Positions 22,020 to 34,560 of a stretch of 64,000 nucleotides of DNA are shown here, piece by piece. A model generated the notes under the pieces. That model saw only the letters and a list, made by a program, of their open reading frames with translations. It ran no database searches and was not told the origin of the DNA. This DNA is from Gnetum montanum (taxonomy: Eukaryota; Streptophyta; Gnetopsida; Gnetales; Gnetaceae), in contig MNCI01006175.1 of NCBI GenBank assembly GCA_015680685.1, positions 427,543 to 491,542 of the forward strand. The letters are read 5' to 3'. The first letter of the stretch is position 1. Every line of letters begins with the position of its first letter. The position numbers were made by a program, and so were the translations under genes.

Positions 22020-23390
22020 CACCATTGACTTTCATTGACTTGGTCAAAACTTGAAAATTACAGAGAGATTTTGAACAAAATTAGGATCAAATGGAAGCCC
22101 AAATAGCTAGGAACATGATGAAAATGTGTTGAAGTTCCAAAAATTAAGAAAATTAGGAAAAATGGTAAAAATGGAATGGAAAATGATAGTGAAAGGAGCA
22201 CAGAGTGGTGTGCACAATAGAACATATGAAAGATAGGATTGTAACAATGCCTAAGGTAAGGAACTTAATTAACCAAACCAAGAGATATGCAAATAGGTCC
22301 TTCCTATAGCAGGCTCATGCCCTTGTTGCCCTTGCATAACCTCAACTAAGGAGTCCATGGGCCCCATAGTTGATTAATAGTCATGAAAAGTTAAGGACCA
22401 ACCAAAAAGAATCTATCCAAGAATTCAAACACATAAGACTAAGACATAGAGATAACATAGAACCTGATAGTGAGGTGAGATATGGCATCATGGATGGATG
22501 ACTAAAAAGGTGAAATGGAATCCTGAATTAAGGTTGTAAGAAGTCCCTTGTGGAATATGTATTTTAAATGACCTAAGAAGATCCATCCTTAGTCCAAACC
22601 AAAACTAGCCTCTTTTAGTAACTTCGCATTGCCACTCTAAGACCGATCGATCCACTCAAGACATAAGAGTACTCCCATGAAATAACAACCTTTCCAAAAA
22701 GAGAAGAAAAGATAAGTAGGAAGTGAGAGAGAGAGAGGACCTTCAAGCATGGATGCATGTCTATCAAGTCTCACAACTAGTGCTTTTAGCCCATTTATTT
22801 GTCTAAGGGATGTGCTTTGAATTTCCATCATGTTTTTCTTTCTTTCTTTTTGAAATGGGAACCACACCATGTAAAGATTTATTCGTTTATTGTTTCTAAG
22901 TGGTGTGCTTTGAATTCTCATTATTTTCCTTGATTTTTTTTCTTCTCCTTTTATAGATGAAAACTGCACCATGCAAATACTTTCTTTGTCTTCCTATTAG
23001 TGGTTGGGATGGAATGGTAAGAAGTTTATGAAAAACACCTAAGCACTCAAGTAAGCAGAAGAGTACAAGGAGTATTGAGTCCCCTTGAAGTCACACCCTT
23101 CACAAACCTTTGAATATTTCCAAATTTTAGAACTACCAAGGTCGCCAATTGATTAAAAGTTTCGTTAATGGAAGGGATCTCAAACTCCCAAAACAAGGAA
23201 AACCATAGAGTTTATTGGGTGTCCAAATGACATGGACTCACTACCTATTCCATGAAAAATAAACCATGTCATAAACATTAGACATTAGAATTCAAAATAG
23301 AAATTAGACATCAACAATCACAACATTAAGCACAAACCATCATTAGTATACAGCAATAGTGGCACTATGTCCTATAGCAATAAAACACTG
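22020..23390 (-). other. E1 spacer between integrase and extra ORF
   Basis: No conserved domain. Parts match E2 32,000-33,000 and E5 45,200-46,400 (for example the TGGTGTGCTTTGAATTC area near 22,870), so it is family sequence and not an insertion. Confidence 0.5.
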
Positions 23391-23579
23391 TATTAGCAAA
23401 AATATTGAAAATAAACACTTAAACAAAACAAACTAAAATATATAAGAAAATGTAAAAGAATCAAGAAAAGTTCAAAGGTACTAATGATGGTGCAAAAGTG
23501 GGAAAATCTAAAAATTAAAAAAATGTAAAATAAATAACTTATAAATTCAAAAATGTAAAAAACAAAAAGTAAAAAGACT

Positions 23580-24760
23580 AAGAATCCATATGGATCATTA
23601 GCACGAATAGCCATCTCCCCTATGACTGAGTTGGAAGGAGGAGATCCAAAAAATGGAATGTGGTTATCCATCTATCGATGTGGTAGTTGCATTGGCTTGT
23701 CTTAGTTCTAGAAAAGGTTTTACTTGTTGGATTTTGACTAGCTACTTTTTATCTAGGCTTTCAAGCTTGTAAATTAACATGGCCCTACAGGAAAATATTT
23801 GATTAATTATATAAGGTCCCTCCCACAACTTTTAGAATTTTGTCTTTTTGTGTACATGTGTGGGGTTCCAATAGAGAACCTTATCTTCTAGTTGAAATTT
23901 TACTTTCTATATTTTAAGATCATGACATTGCTTGTTGAATACCTTGTGCACCTCATTCAAAGATAAGACCACCGATTGGTTTTCATCTAGCACATTTAGG
24001 TTGAGCAATCTTCCTTTTTGTGCTAGACTTAGGTCAAGATCCAAATCACAAGCTGTTGAGAGTGTACGAAGCTTGGACTAGATCGGGAGTGTTGGAAGTT
24101 TTTCATACACTAACTCATAGGGAGAGTAGCCAATAGGGAGTTTCCATGTTGAGCAATAGGCCCAGAGGGCATTGTTGGGTTTGGTGCTCCAATCTCTCAT
24201 ATATTTGCTTATGGTTCTTGTTAAGATCTTTGTGATCTCCTAATTAGTTACCTCTGCTGGACCATTCGCTTGGAGATGATAGGGTGTTGTTAATTTATGT
24301 TCGAACCCCAAGCATTGCATCAACTTTCTAAAAGTGGCACATATGAAATGAGTTCCATTGTCAGAAATTAGTGTATGTGGCATCCCAAACCTATTTACAA
24401 CATTTTGTTGTATAAATCTAGTAGCAATGGATGATGTACAATCAGTAATAGTTGTTGCTTCTACTCATTTGGTGTAGTAGTTGACTACTATGATGATATA
24501 TGCCTTTCCATTAGACATGGATGTGATGGAATCCATGAAGTCAATGCCCCATATGTCAAAAGGCCCTAGTGATTGAATCCACTATTGAGAACCTTCCATT
24601 CGAGTGATCATCCCACCATCTCATTAACAACATTAAGAAGCTCAAACAAACTGATGCACATCCTTGAAAGTTGTAGGCCAATAGTATCCTACCATTAGGA
24701 TTTTTATGGCCATGCATCTCCTTACATAGTGGCATCCATAAGGTCCTCCGTGAGCATCAT
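23580..24760 (-). pseudogene. pol: E1 integrase, broken
   Basis: The minus strand reads FDIWGIDFM (first Asp, near 24,555), then NGKAYIII, LISDNGTHF (second Asp, near 24,365), and NGPAEVTN (Glu, near 24,265). All three DDE residues are therefore readable, unlike E2 and E7. Stops interrupt, for example after NYYTK. The C-terminal part WEGPYII...AMLIYKLES lies near 23,830-23,740 and ends around 23,600. The DDE strand-transfer enzyme inserts element DNA; this copy cannot make a full protein. Confidence 0.75.
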
Positions 24761-24999
24761 GGAGGACATGCAATTGATCTTCATTAGGGACACACCAACA
24801 AAGCAGGCCATCAATGCACACCTTGTAGAAGTGTCCATTGATTTCTATGAAGTATTTGGCCTAATGAAGAAATCGTTGCTTCTTTCTAAAGTTAATATCT
24901 TGTGGAATCTCCTAAGTAGGAAGATAGGTAAGGATTGCATTGTACCATGTTGTTTCTACGAGTGTTTGGTCATTTATTGCTCCTATAAAGAGGATTTCA

Positions 25000-26560
25000 T
25001 CTTTATTCCTCCTCCTCCTCTTTATTTCATCTTAAATGAGAGAGGTGGTCAAGGATCACATTTTTAGTTCCTTTTTGATCTACCATTGTGAGATCAAATT
25101 CTTGCAAGATCACGAGCCACGATATGATATGAGGGCTCACTATTGACTTGTTCATGAGGAAGCAAATTACACTATGGTTCATGTGCATAAATACTTTGTA
25201 GCTAAGCACATAGTGCCTAAACTTTTCAATAGCATACACCACTGCCATTAGTTCCTTCTTTGTGGTGGTGTAACTTAATTATGCTTCCACAATGCTTTAG
25301 CTTGTGCAGTGGATGTAGTATGGGAATTTCTTATCATCCAACTATGCAAGCATAACTTCCAAGATGTAGTTAGATGCATCTGTCATGATGTGGAATGGTT
25401 TGGACCAATCTAATGCTCGTAGAACTCGTGTTTCTACAAGTTTCTTCTTTAACTATTGGAATGCTTATTCACATTCCCTGGTCCAAATGAAAGGTGCATC
25501 TTTCTTTGTAAGCTCTACCAATGATTTTGCGATCTTAGAGAAATTCTCTATGAATCATTGATAGTAGCTAGTGTGTCCAAGGAAAGATTGAACATCTTTA
25601 ATGATTTTTGGTTGATGGGTTATTCCTTTGATGACCCTTATTTTATTACAGTCTACCTCAATCCCTTTTTTAGTGATTTTATGCCCCAGTACAATGCCTT
25701 CTTGGACGATGAGGTGGCTCTATTGCTAGTTGACTCAGATTTTTTCCATACATCTCTTTAGTACTTAGTCAATGTGGTCCAAGACTTGGTCAAATGTAGC
25801 TCCATAGGTGGAGAAGTCATCCATGAAGACTTCCACACCATTATCGATTTATTATTGAAAGATGCTAAGAACCAAGCATTAAAATGTTGTAGGGGCATTT
25901 CATAGACCAAATAGAATCTTACAATATGCAAAAGTCCCCCAAGGACTTGTGAATGTTATCTTGGCTTGATCTTCTAGCACAATTTGGATTTGGTTATAGC
26001 CACTATAACCATCCAAGAAGCTATAATAGCAATGCTTGGAGATATTGTCCAACACTTGATCCACAAATGACAATGGAAATTGATCTTTAAATGTTGCCAA
26101 GTTCAATAGTCTAAAGTTGATGTAGACGTACCACTTTCCACCTTTCTTTGGCACGATTACGAGTGGGCTAACCCACTCACTATTCATGATGGGATAGATA
26201 AACCCTACCTTGAGGAGTTACTCTATTTCCTCCATGATGATCTACTTGAATTTGGGGTTTATCCATCTCTGTAGCTACCTTCTTTGCTTCATGGCTAGGT
26301 CAGTGTAGATGAAATGCTAGCATATCCATGGATCAATTCTAGTCAACTCAGGATATGACCAAGCAAAGGCTATTAGCCATTTATTAACCACCTCTAATAG
26401 CCTTTCTTTTTATTCAGGAGCAAGTTTGGCATTGATTATGACTGGCTTACCATTATTTAAGAATACATACTCCATGCCAATTGGTAGAGTTTTCAACTCT
26501 AGGGGCTCCTACTTAAAGTTATCAAGGATTTCCAACTCTCCCCAATAGGTATCATCATTT
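25000..26560 (-). pseudogene. pol: E1 reverse transcriptase and RNase H, broken
   Basis: An open stretch at 26,187-25,900 has SPLVIVPKKGGKW, the FRLLN segment, FVDQVLDNIS, FLDGYSGYNQIQI and TFAY, the RT fingers/palm of the Athila/Tat-like branch. The catalytic FMDDF is encoded near 25,815-25,840. The RNase H/connection part is at 25,248-25,027 (AIEKFRHYVLSYK, FLMNKSIVSPHIISWL, LDHLSHL). Upstream, the region to 26,560 encodes the YAFL/KxVIINAKLAP block. Multiple stops separate the segments. Confidence 0.8.
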
Positions 26561-26689
26561 TCATCATTAGAGAGTTGGTGATGAACTTGTTCAAGTTCAT
26601 CCATGTCTTCAACATAAGCACATGTTAGGCTTTTAGTTGGTTCCATGCATAATGTGCTACTTTCTAAGTCAGATATTAGCCACTGGGTG

Positions 26690-27310
26690 CCTTCCTATTT
26701 TGTGGCTGCTATGTATATACACCATTGAATATCTATTTCTTGTGCACACTAATTGCATGCTTTAATGTATGTACTTTTGATGGACCAAATCTTTTGCACA
26801 CAATTGCACCCGTTATCATTGTACGTGATGCATGGAATATGCTTCTTCTCCAACATCCAAATTCATTTTCCTTGGATATTTCCAAGGAAAGGTTCCATAT
26901 GCCCATTCATGCATCGATCATGCTTAACCAAGCTGTTCCCATAATGATGGGAAAGTCACCTTTGCCATTCTTAACCTTGATCACTAGAAAATCAGTAAGA
27001 TAGGACCACCCACAAACTATGGTCACAATGTCCTCTACTAACCCCAGAGGGATAATAATTAACTAGTTTTCCAATTTCAAACGAATGTTGCTCCTCTTAA
27101 GAGGTGGTAGGTTCCAGGCTTTGTACATGTCATGGGAGATGAAGTTGACACCAAAACCAGAATCAAGAAGAGCCTTTCATGTCTTATGTTTAGTGATCTG
27201 TAGGTAAATGAGTGGACTTCCTAAGTCAAATCGTTTCATGGAAAGATTGCTAGCCTTGATTTAATTGGAAACAACATGAGTTAGCATCATAGTATGGATC
27301 CAAGGTGGAA
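26690..27310 (-). pseudogene. pol: E1 aspartic protease, broken
   Basis: The minus strand reads ALLDSGFGVNFISHDMYKAW near 27,175-27,115, holding the DSG active site. VPLGLVEDIV-like and FPIIMGTAWLS segments follow (near 26,940). The order matches E2. A stop precedes the active-site segment and others follow. The protease cuts the Gag-Pol polyprotein. Confidence 0.75.
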
Positions 27311-27479
27311 TTTGGTTTGAAGGGTACTCGAAGGTGTTGGATGTAGAGGATGAGGGTGTTGGAGAAGCAGGGTAGCTAGCCACATGAGGTTGTGAGGATT
27401 TAGGAGGACTATTGGGTTGGAAAAGTGTTTTTTCTTGGATTGATTGTCTAAACAACATGACTGGAAGGCCCAATAGGAA

Positions 27480-29753
27480 TGTATAGTCCTCATGGCATTT
27501 CACTGCTGCAGCTATGGAGGGATTTTTTCCTACATGGATGGAGTAGGAGGTAACTGGGTAGAGGGTGAATGGACATGTATAGATGGATGCGAAGGGTGGT
27601 ATGGATATGGGTTTTCTCCTTGAATAAACAGTGAATGTGTTTGGTAGTACTCTGGAGGATAACAGTGATGCTGAAATGAGGCGTGGTTTGCAGAACTTCT
27701 TGGAAAGACAGGTTGTTGAACATAGTACTTGTATGGATTAGGTTTCCTGTAAGGATAATGCTATCTTGGTGGTGGCATTCCCCACAATTGTGGTTGGTGC
27801 CACTACTGGTATTATTCATATGGTTTTGGTGGAGCTCCACTTGGGTTGTAAGCTTATCGTTGTTGGTGGAACTATCTTGGATTGCCTTGACAATAAGGCA
27901 ATCGTCTGGGTGCTTACCTACATGCTAGTCGAGGATTCAATGGATACACCCCAAAATCTTGTAAGTGTGACACAATAGGGTAACATCCCTTTGGATGTTC
28001 ATATTAACAAATTTCACAACTAGCATCTTCTTCAAATTCTATCTCCACAACTTCCTCTATGGCAACAACTTTTCCCTTACCTCTTTGGTAGGCACATTCA
28101 ACTTCTTTTCGCCTCCTGTGGTTACGATCACTGCTCTTTGGATTCTTCAGCAATCTTCATAGTAGTTTGGAATTTTTCATCCAAAGAGTCCCATAATTTA
28201 TCAACCTTTGCCAAAATATCAAAAATAGATTTTTGGCTGGGTAAGGTTGTTTTGTTCACCACTTCATCAAGTGGTGACTCCTTCTCATCACAAAATTGGA
28301 CCTCCCATTTCTTGATGGAAGGATCCCTATTATACTCTTTCACACTTTCCCTTTTTTACAACTCACCTTTTTCTTTTGCTACCTTCTCTACCAACATTTG
28401 GATTGGATGAGCTCTTAGTTTAGACAGTCTTCCTTGGGCATACACCCCAAGAGTTCTTCCAGTTTCTACTCTAAATCCATCTATGGTGTGGTTAAGTTGT
28501 TCCCTCTAAGAATAACCATTTCCAAGGCATCAGTTTAAGAGTGAATAATATCTACCCATAGCAACTTGCAAGGATTCATGTGTTTCTAATTTTCATCCTT
28601 GGATCTATTTGCTCAAATTAGACACTATGGAGTACGTTTGCTATTTGTCATTGAATAGCTCCAACATGGTACTCCATCTGTAGAAAGATTCCAGCTCCAA
28701 GGACCAATATCAACTTTTAGCTTCCTTAATGAGTATCCTAGGTAAGAGCTTGAGTTTTTGCCATTCATTTTCTATGTTCTGTAAGGCACAGACATCATGG
28801 AAAGCTAGTAGATTTGTCTATGGATCAGATTTATATCCCCCTCACATCTTGGGATACTATTCATGTTTAAACGCTTGATCCAATTATCTTTTATATGCTT
28901 CGTTGGAATTCTAACTACCTCTGCGATGTTAAGTATACTTCTAGTTGCCAATAGAGGTTCCTCATCATGATTATGTCAATGATGTCAATGATGGTTCCTA
29001 CCACTTCTGTGTTCTTAATGGCCTCGACAATCATTGTTGTCTCATTGATCACCCTCATCACGATTATTTCAATGGTGGCTTCTATGAGAACTGGTAGATG
29101 AATAGAAATGTTCAAAATTAGATGAAGAGGATGGAGAGGAAGGTGGAGTACCACTGTCACAATGATATCCACAACCATGATTCCACTCATTATGACCACC
29201 ATCCTTAGATCCCTTGCTATTATGATGTTTTCTCGAGTTCATACCTTGACTGTCACTTTTTCTTGAACCTATTTTATGAATAGTTAATAGCAAGTTCAAG
29301 GTCACACCCTCATTACCAATAACAGGGGGTGGAGAATCTTCATGTTGAGAACCTTCAAAGGGGAGGATCCTCATTGTCATCTTGATCTAGTAAGAATAAG
29401 GAATTAGTGAAATGTTTCCCCTTCATAGCCTCATGGTGCTTCTCCTGATGTCAATCTCACTTGCACTGTGTTTCAATGGGATGGTAGTCCTGAGTGTCAT
29501 AATCATTCACAACATATTCCTCATGAAGATCTGGAATGCCCAACTTCTTAAGAGTTTGAAATAGCATCCCTGGTACAGATTGATCAAGGGGCAAGATGAT
29601 GTTGCCCTCCATATCATGCCATTGTAGCTGTTCATCTTGATGTAGGATGAAGGTGAAGTCCGGTACATACTCGTCTAGATGAGTATATACCACCTTACAC
29701 TCCTACGAGACTGACAGTTTGACATCTTCATGCCTGTGAGAAGAAGAAGACAT
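27480..29753 (-). pseudogene. gag: E1 Gag, broken
   Basis: ATG at 29,753 (MSSSSHRHEDVKLSVS, then a stop). The conserved N-terminal block is open at 29,693-29,457 (VYTHLDEYVPDFTFILHQDE, WHDMEGNIILPLDQS). A Ser-rich part PPSSPSSSS follows near 29,130. The core and an Asp/Glu/Lys-rich helix region (open at 28,343-28,128, with VDKLWDSLDEKFQTTMKI) come next. The zinc knuckle is near 28,020-27,981: CEIC, then a stop where the third spacer begins, then YEHPKGCYPI. The Pro/Tyr-rich linker to the protease is at 27,840-27,500. Confidence 0.75.
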
Positions 29754-29888
29754 TTTGTAATATGAAATAAAATGTCAGTGTGCTTTTATAATTCTATGTA
29801 TAGAGAGAATACTATTGACCTTGAGGTTTGTACAACAATATTAATAGTATTTAATAAACCTAAATAGTGCACATTTCAACAAACAAAA

Positions 29889-29906
29889 TCCTCGACAACG
29901 ATGTCA
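29889..29906 (-). other. E1 primer binding site, tRNA-Asp type
   Basis: The minus strand reads TGACATCGTTGTCGAGGA, adjacent to the 5' LTR. Four differences from the tRNA-Asp complement, each a transition or a neighbouring change. Confidence 0.7.
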
Positions 29907-29907
29907 A

Positions 29908-30388
29908 TGATGAGCGACAACGTACCCCTACACCCAACCATACAAAACATAGAGTGTTCAAGTGTGATCTAGTTGAATTCCATGGACTTGATAGTTTTGA
30001 ATACATTGGTCTAGGAAGTGAATCTTGGCTTAAGGTCATTCGTTGTCTTTGCAATTACACTTGTGACGTACACTAGTATGGTTAAGTGTAATTGAGGCAT
30101 TTGATCTTTATCATTTTGTATTTTATGATTCTGGTATTTTAAGAGAGATAAAGTAATTTAATTTAACTAATTAACTTGTATCTAAGTAGTCCTAACATAA
30201 GCATCCAGTCCTACTTTCTACACATGTTCTAAACCCATGTATCCAATGCTAGATTACCAAGCACTATGCTACTAGGTGTAGCAAGCAATAACGCTGTTGG
30301 GGTTACCAAGCAAATACATATTATGCTCAAAGAGGTCATACTTATGTGTTTAATCTATCTAGCTTATCTTTCTTAATTACTTCATTAG
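29908..30388 (-). repeat. E1 5' LTR, left part (U5 side)
   Basis: Begins TGATGAGCGAC, aligns with 17,469-17,950, and stops at the ATTAG target site of E2 (30,384-30,388). Confidence 0.9.
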
Positions 30389-31221
30389 TGATGAGCAACA
30401 TGGTATCCCTACGCTCAACCATATAAATATGAGTGTACACGCATGATCTGGTCAAATTCCAAGGACTAAGTGCTTATGCACCTTGTGGAACAAGAATGGG
30501 TTGGTTAATCATTATCTTCCCAAACTTACTTGTATATCACAATTGTATGGTTAAGTAAGCTTGAAGCATATGATTTTTATAGCTTTTATGTTTTATATCC
30601 TATGCTAGTAAGGAGGGAGAGAGATGACTAAGTAACTAATTTAATTTAACTATTCATTAACTAGGTTCTAACTAGTCCTAACACCAATATCTATTTCCAC
30701 TTTCCGTACACACCTTGAACTAGTGCAATGCTATTGGGATTACCAAATGCTAATCATTACTAGGTTACTAAGCGTTACACACATGCTCGAAGCGGTCGTT
30801 TTGAGTGTATTTACTTAGCAGAGTTGTAGGGTGAGAGAAGACATTAATTAACTAGGAAAGCATTTAATAACATCAATTAACACTAATTAATATATTCTAG
30901 ATGTTGCAAGGTTTATCATAAAGTTCATCTTTATTGTTGTACATAAGGTGTGCTCAGGTACACAATGCTTGAATAAAGATCTGTTTACTTTATAACTCCT
31001 ACTGCGAGCACACAGAAATAATTATAACTCTAGGAGGGAGAAAAGGCAAGAGTTTGGCTAAGGGTCTAACTATCTATATGCAAACCAAGTGCACCCACCT
31101 CTTATTTATAGGCAACGAGGCAGGCCTCGATATCAGGTATCCAACATCACATGCTAGGCTCCGATATCAAGGACCTAATATCGTAGATGCGATATCACAA
31201 TCCTGATATCGCGATTCATCA
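30389..31221 (-). repeat. E2 3' LTR (833 bp)
   Basis: TGATGA/TCATCA ends. TATA box at 31,111-31,101 and GATATC-type cluster at 31,215-31,115. Hairpin at 30,979-30,928, with arms TCTTTATT and AATAAAGA whose ends are 52 nt apart. Roughly 24-bp repeats around 30,730-30,800. Confidence 0.92.
30928..30979 (-). promoter_or_regulatory. Poly(A)-signal hairpin in the E2 3' LTR
   Basis: Arms as in E1, span 52 nt. The equivalent in the E2 5' LTR is 40,107-40,158 and keeps both arms intact although the centre differs. Confidence 0.6.
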
Positions 31222-33000
31222 TACCCCCATGACTAAATGAAAACTCATCCTCAAGTTTCTTAGAAAATATTGGGAAGGTATGGGATTATTGACTGAATGA
31301 CAACTGACAGTGAGATGGGATGATAGGTTCTACGTGCCCAGTGAACAGATCAACAATACAATACATTGCACCATTAGTGTTCATGACCATTGTGGTGAAC
31401 ACTATACATAAATGACATCCAAGCCTTTACTTGAAAATTTATAGAGAAAGAGAGAGAGAAAGAAGATGAAGCATGTTGTTGCCAATGTCAAGATTGTGCC
31501 TTTCATTGTTTGTCCGTAACCACGCCACTAAACTTGCTCCTTTTGTAAATGCTCTAGTTCTTATTCATCCTAAGTGCTTCCTCCAAGCCTATTCCATTAT
31601 TTGTATGATTGCTATCTGCACACACAACACAGTCAAAAATGAGCAAGGATAGATAAACCAAAATGCAATTGATACCTTGCCTCGATATGAAGCACATTGG
31701 CTAAGTTGTGGTTATGGCAAAAACTAGTTCAAAGATTTATCACTAGTGATTACCCAAGGTGTAGGGGTTAGGAAAATAGTAGAATGGAAAAAATTAAAAA
31801 ATTTGTGCCAAGGCCCCCACGACTAAGAACGAACCTTTGGTAGCTATAAGATGGAAAAATATGAAGATTAAGAAATATGGAAAAAAAATAACAATGGCAA
31901 CACCAATAAAATGGATGCCATGGATGGGGATGAAACAAGAATGATTAACTATAGGAAATGTTTAAGGAAAAGAAATTAACAATTGCACCAAAAAGGAATG
32001 CCAGTGGGTCCTCCCCAAAGCAAGCTCATGCCCTTTATGCCCTGACAAACCCACAAACCAAAGAGTCTGTAGGCTCTAGGAATGTTATTTGGAATCAAGA
32101 GTTAAAAACTTACCTATAAGAATTCGCCAAAGAAAAACAATGCATCAACCTAGAAATGGACTAATGATAAAATCGAAAATGAGGTGGAAAATGAAAAGAA
32201 AAATGGAAAGGGAAGAATGGAATGGAATCCCAAGAATAAGGTTGTCTAAAGTCCCTTGTGTATTTTATGGTTAGTGTGACTGAGTACAACTCATTCCAAA
32301 TCTAGACTCAAACCAACCACATTCAGTGACTTCACATCAATACACTTGGCCAATCCATCCTCTTGAAGTAACAAGAATGTTTCCACATAGAGTCACCACC
32401 ATTCCAAGGAGAGTGAGATGGAGAAGTAGGAAGCGAGACAAGGCCTTAGTTAGAGGGAACCTTCAAGCATGGGTAACATGTCTTTCCAGTGCCATAACCA
32501 ATGCTTGTAGCTCATATGACTTTATTATGTCTAAGGGGTGTGCTTTGAATTCTCACTCTCTTTTTTTCTTTGCTTGAGAACCACACCATGCAAAGACTTT
32601 TTTTTTATTCACTCAGCTTCCCAATATTTGATTGATGGCAGAATGGTGGAAAACCTAAGAAAAAGCATCCAAGCACCAAAGAGAATGGCCAGTACAGATA
32701 CAACGAATCCCCATGAAGTCACACCCTTTTCATCCATTGAGTCCTTCCTCATTTTGAAGAATACCAAGCCACCAATTTATTAATAAGTTCACTTAGAAAA
32801 AAAAAGGGACTATACGGTTCCAAGCCAAAGAAGACCATAGAGTTATATGGATGAGTGACTGGCATAGACTCATTACATGTTTTACCAAAAGAACCATACC
32901 TTAATATCAGCATCATAATTCAAAGGTAAAAACCAAACATTAGCAATCAATGTGATATAATTTAATCCACCATCATGAGCACTTATTGGATGATGAAGAA
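31222..33000 (-). other. E2 3' non-coding region with a leader remnant of the extra ORF
   Basis: It starts with the polypurine tract (31,222-31,234). The minus strand keeps the acceptor TGTGTGTGCAG at about 31,626-31,616, followed by ATAGCAATC where E5 has ATGGCGATC, so the start codon is lost. The donor area near 31,838 reads CCAAAG|GTTCG instead of GTAAGC. The long extra ORF of E1 is absent, and only about 400 bp separate the acceptor from the LTR. Confidence 0.5.
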
Positions 33001-33129
33001 AAGTAAATTAAGCAAACAAAGAAATAGTAAAAATATGAATAATGGTGTAAAACAAAAATAAGAAAAGTTGGAAAAATGCGTAAAACAAAAATATGTAAAA
33101 CAAAAATTTGAAAAGAACTGAGGGCTTAG

Positions 33130-34560
33130 AATGGTTAGCAAAGGTAGCCATCTCCCCCATGACTAATTTGGAAGGAGGAGATCTGAAATAGTGAACAAGG
33201 TTGTCCACTAATAGAGGTAGCATGTCTACCAGCTATCCTAAGCTCATGGAAAGATTTGGTTTGTTGGACGTTGACCAATAGTTTCTTTTTTGGGCTCTCA
33301 GGTTTGTATATTGTCATGGCCCCTGAAGGAAAAGTTGCATAAATAATATAAGGTCCTTCCCACAATGTTTGAAATTTAGTACATTGTGGTACATGTGTGG
33401 GATTCTAGTAGAGAACCTTATCTCTTGGTTGATTTTTAACATTCCTAATTCTTAGGTCATGACATTGTTTATTGAATGCCTTATGCAATTTGTTAGATGA
33501 TAGGGCAGCTAGTCCATTTTCATTTAGCAAGTTAAGGATTATCAACTGTTATTTCTATGCTAGATCAAGGTCAAGGTTGAGGTCACATGTCGTGGATAGT
33601 GTACGGATCTTAGTTTGGATAGGGATCATTGGAAGTTTTCTGTATACTAACTCATAGGAAGAGTAGCCTGTAGGAAGTTTCCATGTGGAGCGATATGCCC
33701 AAAGAGCATCATTCAGTTTAGTGCTTTAGTCTCACCTATACTTGCTAATAGTTCTTATCAATATTTTTGTAATCTCCCATTGGTAACTTCAGCTTGACCA
33801 TTCTCTTGGGGGTGGTATGGTGTTATCAGTTTGTGTTTAACCCCTAAGCATTGCATTAATTTTCGAAAAGTTGCACCTGTGAAGTGTGTACCATTGTTTG
33901 AAATAAGCACACGCAGCACACCAAACCTATTCACGATTTGCTGTTGAACAAATTGTATAGTTGTAGATGATGTACAATCCTTAACAGCAGCTACTTCGGC
34001 CCATTTTGTTAGGTAGTCAATGGCAACTATGATATAAGCTTTTCCATTGGACATTGGTGTAATGGGCCCCATAAAATCAATTCCCCAAATATCGAAGGGT
34101 TCTAAAGGTTGAATCCATTGTTGTGGATCCTCCATTCTACCAATCATTCCCCTATCATGTTGATAGTGTTCACAAGATTGGATGAATTAATAGGGGTCCC
34201 GAAACAATGTAGGTCAATAATATCCTACAAGCAAGATCTTGATGGCTATTCATCTCCCAGCATAATGACCCCCACAAGGACCCTCATGAGCATCTTAAAG
34301 AACTCGTAGTTGATCTATATCAAGAACACACCATCGAACCAAGCCATTAAGGCACACTTTGTAAAGTTTTCCATTGATCTCCATAAAGTACTTAGCTTGC
34401 TAAAGAAATTGTTGTTTCTTCTTAAGGTTTAACTCTTGTGGTATTTGTTGGGTGAGGAGATAGGTAAGAATGCTACTGTACTAGTTTGTTTTTGTGGGTG
34501 ATTGATTATTCACTACACCAACAAAGAGGAGTTCACCAGGGAAATAATTATAAATTAGAT
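33130..34560 (-). pseudogene. pol: E2 integrase, broken
   Basis: The open stretch 34,147-33,758 begins with MIGRMEDPQQW and holds WGIDFMGPI (first Asp) and YLTKWAEVAAV. LISNNGTHF has Asn where the second catalytic Asp is expected. QENGQAEVTN supplies the Glu. A second open stretch, 33,365-33,135, is the C-terminal domain (WEGPYIIYATFPSGAM, LLVNVQQTKSFHELR). Between and upstream there are stops. The missing Asp alone would make the enzyme inactive. Confidence 0.85.

Noticed and set aside
32326-32577. Plus-strand frame also present in E5 (45,729-45,959)
   Set aside because: Its repetition comes from shared retroelement sequence; it is antisense to the element and has no known domain.
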